From Eonycteris spelaea (lineage: Eukaryota; Chordata; Mammalia; Chiroptera; Pteropodidae): DNA of 64,000 bases. Positions 1 to 11,064 of this stretch are shown here, piece after piece; the stretch's first letter is position 1; each line of letters opens with the position of its first letter. Where the stretch lies: positions 4,774,001-4,838,000 of the forward strand of contig PUFA01000092.1 in NCBI GenBank assembly GCA_003508835.1, in the 5' to 3' direction. Made by a program: the position numbers and the translations under genes. A model generated the notes under the pieces. The model ran no database searches. It saw nothing but the letters and a program-made list of their open reading frames with translations, and had not been told where the DNA came from.

Positions 1-1821
1 TCAGCGATGGGACACTTTGTGGAATCCATACCTCAGAAAGAAAAAATAACAATATTTTGTAGTATCCAACACAATGCTTACCCATAATATGCATCCAAAT
101 GTTGGGATTCTTAACTAGAAATAAATGTAACTAATCGTAACTTACTGCATTTCAAAAGCATATTTTTAAATTGATAGCACACTATGAACACATTATTAAA
201 ACTTGAAGGTGATTTCTACCCTTGTATCAATGAGAGGTTTTACATCATAATGATAACTAACTAGTTCTGTTGAACTGAGGGAGAAAAGTAGGCATTTCTT
301 ACAACTAATAACTAATTGTGATTATGCAATAGATCTCTTATATAGATCTAGATATTTGTTTATCAAAGAATTCACTATCAGGCTCCCTTAAATAGAATTC
401 CATTTTTTTCTGTGATATACATACATATTATATTCTCTCTAACATACATGTATATGTACATATATGTATTATGTAAAAATATATATAAATGTATTTGTCT
501 CCTTTATTTTTACTTTATGGCAAGCACATTAAAAAAACAACAGAAATTTAAGACACTAATTGCCCAGGAGTTCCTCCTTTAATCAAGTCATGATTTTCAT
601 TTTTCATATCACCCAGTGAATGTGTAATTTGCATAATATATAACAATACCAAAGGTAGAATTTAATATTTTATATTTCCATTTTATGCTTTGCTACTGTC
701 TTTTGTTTTTAAAATTATTCCTTCACTTCTGATCACATCCCCCAACTAACACATGCAATGGTAATAGCTTTTTTATTTTTTAATGTTTTTAAGTGCTAAG
801 TACTTTCTTGGACTTAATCATTGTTTCTATTTTGGCATAATCTTTGCTCTTATCTCATTGTCTGAGCAAGCCTAACGTATCCTAGTTCCAGTAACAAATA
901 CAAATTTGATTCCATTTTTTTTTCAAAGGTTCTAATTTCCACTGTAATCCATTAAGATGGCTCATAATGTTTATCAACCTAGCTGTATCCAGAGCAGTGC
1001 CCTTTTCCAAATCAATTTAGTATGACTTTTACAAAATAGAATTCTGTAATTATACAATGAAACCTACTTGGTGTTATTAACTGGAAATCAAAATTAGTCA
1101 TTTTTGTCTGAACATTTACATCGTTTTATATCTTGGAGTAGGTCATCAGTGTTCTTACTTGACTGGATTATTTCTCTTTATCGGGAGTTCCCAGCTATTT
1201 TCAGAACACAGAGCTCATTACTGTGAACTCTGTTCATCTAAATTAGGCTTCCTTCGCTCAGAAGGATTATTTAGAATTTCCTTAGGTAAATGCCATATCT
1301 GTTTATAGTTCTTAATCTCTTCATTTTATCTACTTTGCTTGCCAAATGTCCAATGAAATAGAGTACTGCTGTCAGGTCTCAATTTGTTAGACCTGTTTCC
1401 TTTTCATGATATTCTAAATGTATATCCGGTTTTACTCAGAGGCTTCTAAAAGGAGTTAGACCTGTTATTTCCTGAAATACTAAGCTCCAATAAGTCAAAC
1501 AGAACATGAATAACATTTATATAGAGGACATAGTGTCACTCACCACAATCTTGTGTCTTTGTTATTATTATATGAAGAAACCAAGAAAATAGTTTTAAAC
1601 GAACATTGTAGCTATTTAGTTGGACATTGGTTGTTGGGGACTTAGATTTTTGTTGTTGGCTGTGATCAGAGATGAATAGCGGGCCTCAGCTTCTATTTGT
1701 ATGTAAATTCAGAGCTTGGATGCAGGTTTTGAATATATTAGTAACTTGATAATAAATGATATTTTAAATTTATATTGTTCTTTCTCTAGTTTTCAGAGCA
1801 GATTGTTGCAACAGCAGTAGC

Positions 1822-1995
1822 AGCAATAGCTAATCCTTAGCACTGGCTAAAGCACATTACCTTTGCTCTTCTTTTAATCCTCACAACTTTAAGGAATAGT
1901 TGGTATAATTTCTACTTTATTTTTGAGGGAACAGGGGCTTGAACAAGTTGAGTAACTAACCTGTGGTTAATCACTGGAAATATAAAACCCATTTT
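1822..1995 (-). mobile_element. MIR SINE, antisense
   Basis: It reads in MIR antisense order. The tail-side segment comes first (a ccttagcactggctaaagca-like region, then the 'taatcctcacaac' core), followed by a diverged version of the element's middle. Strongly decayed, as expected for an ancient tRNA-derived SINE. Boundaries approximate. Confidence 0.6.
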
Positions 1996-3057
1996 CTAGA
2001 ATAGTGTAAAGTAGATGAGATTACTTTTAAGTTAGTGTCCCGGTTGGTATTTGAATTTAGGTTAATCTGATCCCAAAGCCTGTATCCTTGATCTTTATAT
2101 TTCTTCTCAGTTGATTACCACATTCATTCTGTCTAAAGGCCAATGGCAGTTAGTACGTTCTGTAAAAAGAATTATGTAGAATAAATTGAGTCCTACTAAT
2201 TCTCCTTGTAGTTGCTTATGGAGTAGTGGAAGGATAACTTAGAGTCACATCCTGCTTCTTGAACAATCTCAGTGTTGTCATCTTTGAGCATTAACGGTGT
2301 CAGGAGGCAACAGAACAACAATTGACTTGCTTTACAGAGCAGTGAAACTCTGTTGGGAATTGATGCTTCTGTGAGCACTGGCATTGGGAACCGCTGGTCA
2401 TTCTTGCCATGCAGATGGGAATGGCTCTGTTTATCCATGCAGCCTGGATATCAGTGGCTAGTTGCTGGTAAGATCTGGTTATAGTCTACCAGGCAACTAA
2501 CTAGCGCTCCATGTAGAATGGTTGGTTTTGCAGCCTTTAAAGTTTGGATGTGAAATGTAAAACTAATTTATTAGTAATAGTTTATTCAAAATATTTAAAA
2601 TAGTTGCTCTTCTGCAGCCATTTAGGTGTTTTATTGAAAATTAGGGTGCAAATTATTGCCTCATGTCTTTAATGTTGCATTGCTGTGTTTCCACAGCACT
2701 TTATCTGTACAACTAATACATAATCCATGTTATGGTAATTCATTTACATGTATATTATCAGCTTAGCCAAGGACTGTTTGAAAGAAGGACTGTTTCATAC
2801 AATTTTGTGTTCTTACAGGTGACAGCCTTTAGGTAGTCAATGTTGAAATGGTTTGAAATGTAAAATCCTAGTCCACTGTTCAGAATATATGCATTAACTT
2901 AAATTTAATTCAAGCTATAGGTCTCAGTTTAGCTGGAAAAATAAAAACTTCATCTATGAATATAAATATAATTTTAGGTCTCCTGGTCTTATATGTTTCC
3001 ATATAAGCCCAAGGCTCTGTTATTTATATGGGGAAAAAAGCTAAAGCCCTCATTATA

Positions 3058-3240
3058 TAATAGTTACAAGCATTTTACATTTATTAACTTTTTTATTCTT
3101 TACCACATCAGCATTAGGTAGCTACAAGTGAAATACTGAGATATAGAGGGATTAGATAATTCTCCCCAATTCACATCAAGGATTGAGCCAGCTTTTGAAC
3201 CCAGTTTGTCCAGCTTCAGAGTATGTGCCATTAACCAATA
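3058..3240 (-). mobile_element. MIR SINE, antisense
   Basis: The order 'acatttattaac', 'aatactgagatatagag', 'ttcacatcaaggattgagcc', 'ttgaacccagtttgtc' follows the MIR consensus read backwards. It includes the inverted 'gggttcaaa' B-box-proximal region. Diverged and without an identifiable target-site duplication. Confidence 0.65.
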
Positions 3241-4071
3241 ATCAATACTGTCTCATTTATTTGTATGTAGTGCATACATGTATGTGAGTCTATATCTAGA
3301 AAAAAATTAAAAGAAGTATTCTCTATTGTAATGGACATCATTATCATTCACTGGAAAATATAATATTTTGCAGAAGAATCTGTGCTTTTCTAAGGTCAGC
3401 TTTTAACATGAAGTAAAATAATATTTTTCCCATATAGATTTACTTTAAGAAGAATTTAGATGCATTGCAATGGGTTTGAAAGAGAACCGACAGAAGAGTG
3501 AGAAAATTCAAGCCATGTTATTGTAGAATGTATTGTAGATACTTCATTTTGAGAATGTTTTTTAAGGAAATTGAAGTGTTTTTCAAATATTTGAAGGCAG
3601 AAGTTGGTGTAGACAGACAGTTCAGCTTTTTTTCTTTATAGTGTGGGCAGATAATTTAAGATAAATTTAACATTTGGTAGATGATTTAGAGCAACGGGTT
3701 TTTGCTCAGTATAAGGAAGGACCTTCTGCATAGATGGGCTGCCTAAGAAAATAATGAGCTTTTTCTTCCTAGGATGCTCAGAAATGGGCCAGAAAGAATA
3801 TCATTACTGAGGATAATTAAGCATTTGGCTGATTGAATAATTGAACTAGGTGACCGGGTATAAAATTCCTTTTAAACCTACAATTCAGTGATTCTGATAA
3901 CTTGGGGCAGAATAGATTGTTTCAATTTACTCTTATTTACACACTACATCACCTAGAAAAGATCTATGTAGGTGATTTCTAGTAAAACATGCTCAGTAAT
4001 CCCAATGGTTGCAGAAAATAATGCCTGTCATAGTTATTTATAATATCAAGCTCGTAGAAAATCATTCATGA

Positions 4072-4200
4072 AACAGTGATAATTATTGCTAAAGTTTCTT
4101 TAGTGTTTATTGTCAGGAATTTCCTTAAACATTTTCTATTTATTACCTTATTTATTCTTCACAGTGACACTCTAGGGTTAAGTGCTATTTCCCTTGCCTT
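4072..4200 (-). mobile_element. Probable MIR fragment, antisense
   Basis: 'cttaaacattttctatttattaccttatttattcttcacagtgac' in pieces resembles the 3' half of MIR on the minus strand (tail, then the 'aatcctcacaac' core). Weak, partial match. Confidence 0.4.
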
Positions 4201-4694
4201 TCAAAAGGTCACATCACTTCACTTTTACAAAATTAGTACCTGTTTTTTGCTAACTGAAAGAAATCCAAAGAGGATTTTTTTGATTTTACTAGAAAATGCA
4301 AAAAGCAAAAATAGCCTTCAGCAAGCCATTAAAGAGGCAGCAGGTAACCCAAGCAGCGAGAGTGGCGCCACCAAGCTCCTTTCCCAGTAACTACACTCAG
4401 CGTTAAGCCACCATGGCTTTGAACTGTGTGAGCATCTGTGCGTTATCACGATTTATCTTGTGCGGCTGTTAGCAAGATGTCTCCTAAAGGTGTCTAGAAA
4501 GTCCAAGAGAGTTCATAAATGTTAACGCTTAGTGTAAAACTGAATGTAATTGGTATAATGGTATAATTCGGTAGGTTATTTTTTGAATCTGAGAAGACAC
4601 ACATTTTTTTTCCATATAAATTAATGGTAATCCTCTTTGCTTTGTGCCATTTCAGCTTAGGAATGATATCATGGGAATGCTCTCCTTTTGAATA

Positions 4695-4850
4695 CCAGGA
4701 AACCTGTACTGTCTGTCCCCATTTTGTGAGAGGTTAAATAACTCACTCACGTTCACATTAGTCAGTAAATTGGCACGTTCAGGACTTGAACTCAAGGCTT
4801 TCAGACTCCAAAACTCATATGCTTAACTATTAAACAATCTTTCAACTTCC
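4695..4850 (-). mobile_element. MIR SINE, antisense
   Basis: 'ccccattttgtgagaggtta' is followed by 'aactcactcacgttcacatt', 'aggacttgaactcaaggctt' and 'cagactccaaaactcatatg'. This is the MIR 5' two-thirds in reverse, including the inverted promoter-box region. Confidence 0.68.
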
Positions 4851-4892
4851 TAGCCCAGATCAGAAATTGAAAATTATGATAATTAGCAAGCT

Positions 4893-5037
4893 AACTATGT
4901 ATACTACTAGGTAGGTAGTAGACTAATTGGGGGATCACTTTGTAAATTACATAAATGTCTAACCACCATACTGTACATGTGAAACTAATATAAAATAATA
5001 TTAAATGTCAACTGTGAAAAATAAAAAAATTTAAAAA
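4893..5037 (+). mobile_element. LINE-1 3' end, 5'-truncated
   Basis: 'gggggatcactttgtaaatt', 'ataaatgtctaaccaccata', 'ctgtacatgtgaaactaata' and a terminal A-rich run form the 3' UTR end of an L1 family common in laurasiatherian genomes. Only about 145 bp remain, typical of a truncated insertion. The tail carries the unusual variant 'aaaataatattaaatgtcaa', also seen near 59.29 kb. Confidence 0.72.
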
Positions 5038-5399
5038 GACCCAATAGGAAAATAATTAGTGAACCAAATAAATAGTGAACCAAAGTTCTCAGAATATGTT
5101 GCCTTTTATTGTTTACATCAGGAAAAGATGTTGTTATCTCCATCAGTTGGAGGAGACTGCTGTAAGGAAAGGATGGAGTAAAACAGAAAAAAGAATGGGG
5201 GAAAGGAAAAGAAATTCTTCAGTAGAAACCATTTTATATCTAGTTGAAGTATAGTATAAACTTAAATATATTTTTTAAAGTTTTGTTTTGGCTGGGAAGT
5301 GTTAGAAAACTTACTCTTTTTTAAAAAAATGAGAATTGGTTTTGAGGAGATTATCTCTAGATTATTCAGTAAACAACAGGTAATTGTTGACCACCTTTG

Positions 5400-6560
5400 A
5401 GAAAGAAATTTATTTCTCTTTAGTGAATATACACTCTTGGATATTAATGTCAGCAGGTAGAGGCATCTCAAAATGTCACTCTGGGGAAGAGAATGTTCCA
5501 CACAGAGGGAAAAGTCACTGCAAGGGCCATAAGGCAAAATCGTGCTTAGTAGAAACACCAAGGTGTTTGTGTAGCTGGAGAGTGAATAGTGATAGCAAGT
5601 GTAGTCAGAGGTGAGGTGGGAGAGGTTGTTGGAGAGTGGAGTGTTAGTACTTCGCTTTCTACTCTGAGTGAAATGCAGGCTATTGTGGAGTGAAATGATG
5701 TAGTGTATTGCAAAAGTCTTGATAATGTTGCGTGTTGGAATATTTTGAGCAGTCAGGGAGACCAATTAGGAGACTTGCAATTTGGAAGAGAGATGATGGT
5801 GGCTTGGTCCAAGGTGGGTAACAGTAAGAGGTGGTGAGAAAGTGGTCAGATTCTGTTTTTTTTTTTTTGTTTTGTTTTTTTTGTTTTGCTTTGTTTTTTT
5901 TAAGCAGTGACAATGGAATTTACTGACAGATTGGTTATAAGGAGTAGGAAAGAAGAGTCAAGGTTGATTCAAATTTTTTGACCATAGCTTTTGGAAGGGT
6001 GGGTGACTACATGCTTTGTAGAAGGAAGATCAGGAACTGAATTTCATCTGTACTGTGTTTCATATGTCTTATATGAGTCTGAAGTTTGGGAAAGAGTTCT
6101 GAGCTAGGAATATACATTTGAGAGTCATCAGCAGATAGATGGTTTAATTTATGAGACTGGGTAAGATCACCAAGGGATTGGGTATAGATAGAGAATAGAG
6201 AGGCACCTTGGAACCCTCCAACTTTCAGGGTCAGGAGAAGGAAAGGCACCAGCAGAGGAGACTGAGGTAGGTGTACAAAGCTATATGAAATCCTGGAAGC
6301 CAAATGAAGAAAGTGTGGCCAGCTATGTCAAATGATGTTGATAGGATCTGTAGATAAATACTGAGAACTGAGCAATTGGTTTATCAACACGGAGGTCATT
6401 GGTGAATTTGAGAAAAATTTTAGTGAAATTAGGGGAAAAACCTGACTGAGGTATGTTTAAGAGAAATAAAAGGAGAGGAATGAAAACTGCTAATGTGGAA
6501 AATTGTAAAGGAGTTTTTTGGCAAAGTGGAAGCAAAGGAGGTTGTATAGGGTGGTGGAAG
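5400..6560 (-). mobile_element. LINE L2 (CR1 clade) with decayed reverse transcriptase, antisense
   Basis: On the minus strand, 6303-6007 translates with the L2 ORF2 reverse-transcriptase order. A 'GFQGASLFSIYTQSLGDL' block (family GVPQGSVLGPLLFSIYT) precedes 'LSADDSQMY' (family LYADDSQIY). The catalytic motif appears as SADD at 6135-6124, so its tyrosine is lost. Upstream codons (6535-6323) and the C-terminal part (5765 downwards, with a TNTLVFL block) continue the same protein in shifted frames. Frameshifts and stops make it a fossil. About 1.15 kb survives, long for an L2 copy. Boundaries were judged by loss of similarity. Confidence 0.85.
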
Positions 6561-7428
6561 TAGACTCAATATAATGTTGATTTCTTCTTTATTTTAAAGA
6601 GATAGGATAAATGAGAGCATGATGGGAATGGTCCAGTAAGAGCACAGTTTTGAGTAGTGTGCTCACATATATGTATATACCTTTCTAATTCTATCTACTA
6701 GTGTCCCCTTGTTGAATATCTCAAAATTGATTTATCTGTTTTCTCATTAATGGGTGTGTAAGTTGTCTTCATAGTTTCTCTATTATGTGTAGTACTTCAG
6801 GGAATACTTTTGTTTGTGTTTCCTTGTGCATACATGCACTATTTCTTTTACACATGCCTGGAGATGAATCTTCTTGGTCATATTTTATCTGTATTTTAAC
6901 TTTAATAGATATTTTCAAATCGTTCTACAGTATGGTGGTACTATTAAACACTCACCAGCAGTATGTGAGACGTCCTGTCATAATGAAACTGTAAAATGGT
7001 ATCCTACTGGGTTGAAATCAGAATTTCCATAATAACTAGTGAAATTGAACATCTTTTTATGAGTGTATTGGCTATTCTAGATCCTCTTCTAAAAATTCTC
7101 TCCCATTTTTCTGTTGGGGAATTAAAAAAAATTAGTTTGTGGATTTTCTATTTTCTGGATAAGAAACCTTTATGAATATTACAAGTATCCATTCTCAGTC
7201 TGGAGCTTGAAATAAAAATTTTCATGGTATGTTTTAATGTAGAAAAGTTTTAGATTTTGTTGCCAGATTTATTCAACTTTTTTATTTAGAATTTGTGATT
7301 TTTTGTCTCAAATAAATTCATACCACAATTTAAAGACACTCTTTTGTATTTCTTTGAATAGTTTAAAGTTTTACCTTTCGAACTTTAATTACATCAGATA
7401 TTTTTAGTGGGCTTTACAGTAGGAACCC

Positions 7429-7452
7429 TGTTGTTGTTGTTGTTGTTGTTTT
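7429..7452 (+). repeat. (TGT)n trinucleotide repeat
   Basis: About eight TTG units are followed by a T run, inside the antisense L1. Read directly. Confidence 0.8.
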
Positions 7453-7749
7453 TTGACCCTGTACCATTTTTTGAGTAATCTGTTCTTTTCATGAATTTTT
7501 GATTCATCTTCTGTCAGTATCTAATTTTCATGTCCTTATGGGTTGTTTATGGGCTCTCTGTTTTTTTGTTTGTTGTTTTTTGCATTGCTTTAGAGTCTTC
7601 CATTAATACTTCATTGTCTTAACAATATAGCTTTATAATAATTCTTGCAATCTGGCAGGGCAGATTTCCCCAGCTTGCCTTCTTCACACTTTTTCTTGGC
7701 TAGTTTTGGTCCCTGTATTTTACAGGAATTTGAAGATTAACTTGTTAAG

Positions 7750-7751
<2 letters not shown>

Positions 7752-7793
<42 letters not shown>
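7752..7793 (+). repeat. (AC)21 microsatellite
   Basis: Uninterrupted AC dinucleotides lie inside an antisense L1. A long pure array like this is likely to be length-polymorphic. Confidence 0.95.
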
Positions 7794-7796
<3 letters not shown>

Positions 7797-8064
7797 TTAG
7801 GATTTTGATGGAAACTGCATTTAATTTATACATAATTTGGGGAATATGACATCTCTTGGCAATATTGACTTTTCCTTTCTATGAATGTTTTATTTCTCCA
7901 TTTATTCAAGCCTTCCTATGTTCTTCCATAACCTTTTGTATGTTTCCCACAATCTTCTTGCTCATGTTTGCTTAATTTATTTGTAGATACCTTAGAAATT
8001 TAATTGCTATGATGAATAGGATCTATATTTTCCTATTACATTTTCTTTTCCTATTACTGGTCCA

Positions 8065-10165
8065 GAGGAACAGTATCATTGAAAACTGAACAATTTGGAG
8101 GTCGAAAGAATTAGTAATAGAAAGGGCAGTTTGGGGGAGGCAGAGGCTTCTAAAATGGACAGACATACTGAGGGGGCTGAATGAAATAGCTCAGTGAAAA
8201 TGGAGAAAGAATTTGGTTTTATAGCTGTCTGAGGCAGGTCCCAAAACTGGTGACTGAGGGAAGTGAGGGAATGAAGTGACATTGAAGTGAAGGAAAAGAG
8301 GCTTGGGAATGATGATAATTAAATGATGATTCTGTTAAATGAGATGGGTGTATAAGAAGAAGTGTTCAAGAGGATAGTTGAGCGTTCATTTGAGGACTAC
8401 ATTTTAGTCAAGTAACTTTGATTAAAAGAACTGCAATTCTTGCGAGCTAGCTTGGCAGCAGTTCTGATAGTATTCTGTGGATCAAATAGGAACCTGGGAG
8501 AAGTCCAGCCAGGTCTTGGTGCTCTTTGTCAGGCAGGTTTTGGTTCTTGTTGATGGTAAGTTGATTCTTCATTTTCTGCTCACCTGCTTCTTACTCATCC
8601 TGGCTTCTTTAGCTCTGTTTCAACCTTTCAACTATAGTACCTGCTACCAACTGGCATTTTCCTGTACATCTTATATTAAGTTGCAAACTGTGATATCGAT
8701 CCAGTCATCTTTTTAATTAGCCTCACAAGTTATAGGTTACTTCTGGTCAGCCTACAAATTGACTTTTTTTTTTTTTTTTTTGGTCAGGTGCTCACTGTTA
8801 TCTCAGTCCTTTGTAGATGGCTGCACATCCCAGTTTGCCCAGCGTAATTTTTGTTCAGAGTAATTATTAATAATATCCCTTTTATTCTTAAAACAGTCTT
8901 AGTTTGGATGGTATATTACTTGGTTATACTATTCATGAGTCACCCGAGGCTACAAAACATGACTACTACTTCTGAAAGCAGAGATTATGGGAGAGGAAGA
9001 TGGCAATGGTTAGTAACTAGGCTAGGGATACTGAGTACCAGCTCTAGTACATTTAGAGTTTAGAAATAGTAGACTTGAAAAATCTGTGTAATGTCCAGAA
9101 ATGGGGTCTTCACACCATATTGAAGAGGACAGATAAAGTGTGCCATTTAGATAGGTATCCAGAGACCTTAGTCGAATAAGGTAAAGGTAGATCTGTAGTT
9201 TGTTTGACTGTTGAGCAAGGGGTCAGAGCAGAGAACTCTTTGGCAGGTGGTAAAGACTGGCATCTCGTTACCAGGCGTAGGGTTGTATCTCTGGATCAGG
9301 AGTTAAGGGGAAAGGACTCAGGCATGGAATATCAGGGCTCTAGTGCCACACCCCAGTCACAGACTACTAGGCAGGATGTAGTCACTAAAAGAATGGCTAA
9401 TAGGATAAAATATAAGAGACAAAGCAAAAGGGAGCATGACCTAGCATTAAGCCCCAACTGGAAGTACAGAGATATTAGGCAGTGATATGGAGGCTGCTCA
9501 TTCCCAGGCAAAAGCTGTTATGTTTTGCTTTTCAGCACTGACACAAAGGTTGGAACATCCGTGGGTATAATCCCAAAGGTAGGACTATCTGGTCGGGAAG
9601 GGATAAGGAGCTGGGAGTCCCGTGTTCGTGACAAACTTTGCTCCTTGACAAGGTGATAGGAGCTCAATGTGTATATATCTGTTATAAGAGGATTCAGGGT
9701 GCACAGGAAGAACATTTTAAATTCATATCTGGGTAAAATCAGGCTAAATTAAGCATTGTTTGGTAATAGGTAGGAATTAGTGAGAAAAGTTCTCAAGTAT
9801 CTATATTTTTAATAATCTTACTTTAAATACGTCTCAGTGTAAGTATAGAGAACTAGAATTATGAAGAATATGTTTATATTTGCCTATTTTAATATATATA
9901 TAGGAATGAATGAATGACTTTTTTTTTCAGTAAAGCGTGATAGGCTCTAAATATAAGTGAAGTGTCTATGAAAAAAGGCACTATTTCCTGATGCCTAAAC
10001 TTATAAACCTAAATCTATAAAATGACAGAAGCTACTGGATATTTATGTTGGGGAAACTGTAATTGGGAACCATGTCAAATATTAATATTTGGGAAAGGCC
10101 GAAGTGTTTGATGACAGATGCAAGTGAAGACTGGAGAGATACAGAGAGGGAAGGGCAGAGTTTCG
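8065..10165. other. Unassigned intronic block
   Basis: No gene recognised. The first part (8080-8420) and the stretch 8930-9700 are purine-rich and less AT-rich than their surroundings. Their texture resembles the interior of an old retroelement, but I could not match them to a family. Reading frames here are under 100 codons with no recognisable domains. A poly(T) run lies at 8764-8782. Confidence 0.5.
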
Positions 10166-10170
10166 AGGTT

Positions 10171-10211
10171 AGTGTGTGTGTGTTTGTGAGTGTGTGTACC
10201 TGTGTGTGTGT
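10171..10211 (+). repeat. Imperfect (GT)n microsatellite
   Basis: GT dinucleotides are interrupted by ttt, gag and acc. Read directly. Its antisense reading generates low-complexity THTHT frames that are not genes. Confidence 0.85.
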
Positions 10212-10904
10212 AATTATATGTCTTGAACCATAAACTAGCATAACTAAAGGTGTGTATTATAGTAGAAGTAATAGCTAGGCAATGAGTAGTTTCAAACACA
10301 GAAAATTCAGCTTCCTTTTGAGGTAATAATCCATAGAGATTCTAAAAGAGGTTGCTCATAAATCAAATCCTGAAGGGCTCCAACATTTATATATTAAAAT
10401 AACAACTTCATTAAAATTACCATTAAAAGAATTAGGCAGAAATCTTTTTGTTTTGTTGTTATCTAAATAGAAAACAGATTTCTTTGTTCTGAAGGATAAA
10501 TGGCTAACAGGCATTTGGTGTGTACTTTACATGTGTATGTCTACTATAATAGTGACAGATAATGTCTTTTAACAGTTCATGGAAAAAATTAGTTTCTTTT
10601 CTACCAAAAAGCTAGCTTTGTGGAAGCTGACAAAAATCATTATATTATGATTTTTGGCTCAAGAAAATAATGATATCTTGGAAAAAGTGAAGGAGTATGG
10701 CACGGGAAGAAAGACATCTGTAATACAACAGACAAATTATTTAAACAAAAGATAGTGTTTCTTTAATTGGATTCTCATGGGCTATTGATTTAAAATATGC
10801 TGACCAAAGACAGTATCTGTAGGAAAGGAACTTCGGATTTCTGAATCATAGTTTTTCTAAGTTGGGTTCAGTTTAATTTAAGAAACTTTTATTGAGCATC
10901 TATT

Positions 10905-11060
10905 CTGGAGCCAGACAGCCCAAGTTTGAGTCTCAGTTCTATTTTTCTACCTCTCTGTATCTGTTTCCTCATCTCTGAAATGGAGATGACCATAGCAGTC
11001 CTTATCCTCTTTGATTACTTTGATGATGAACTGAATTTTAATGTAAGCAAAGTATTTGCC
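10905..11060 (+). mobile_element. MIR SINE, sense
   Basis: 'gagccagacagcccaagttt', 'gagtctcagttctatttttc', 'ctgtttcctcatctctgaaa' and 'tggagatgaccatagcagtc' follow MIR in order. The 3' part is decayed. Confidence 0.75.
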
Positions 11061-11064
11061 ACTT

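Larger units (their letters stand above)
6660..8060 (-). mobile_element. Old LINE-1 (L1M type), 3' portion, antisense
   Basis: The + strand reads as reversed L1. 'cactcaccagcagtatgtga' and 'ttgaacatctttttatgagt' come from the 3' UTR side. Further on come 'ctattaggattttgatggaa', 'ttggggaatatgacatctct' and 'tctccatttattcaa', the end of ORF2 in reverse. Heavily diverged. A (CA)n tract sits inside the element at 7752-7793. Confidence 0.75.

Noticed and set aside
5262..5765. 167-codon open frame, minus strand
   Set aside because: Part of the C-terminal region of a decayed antisense L2 ORF2 with shifted frames; not a host gene.
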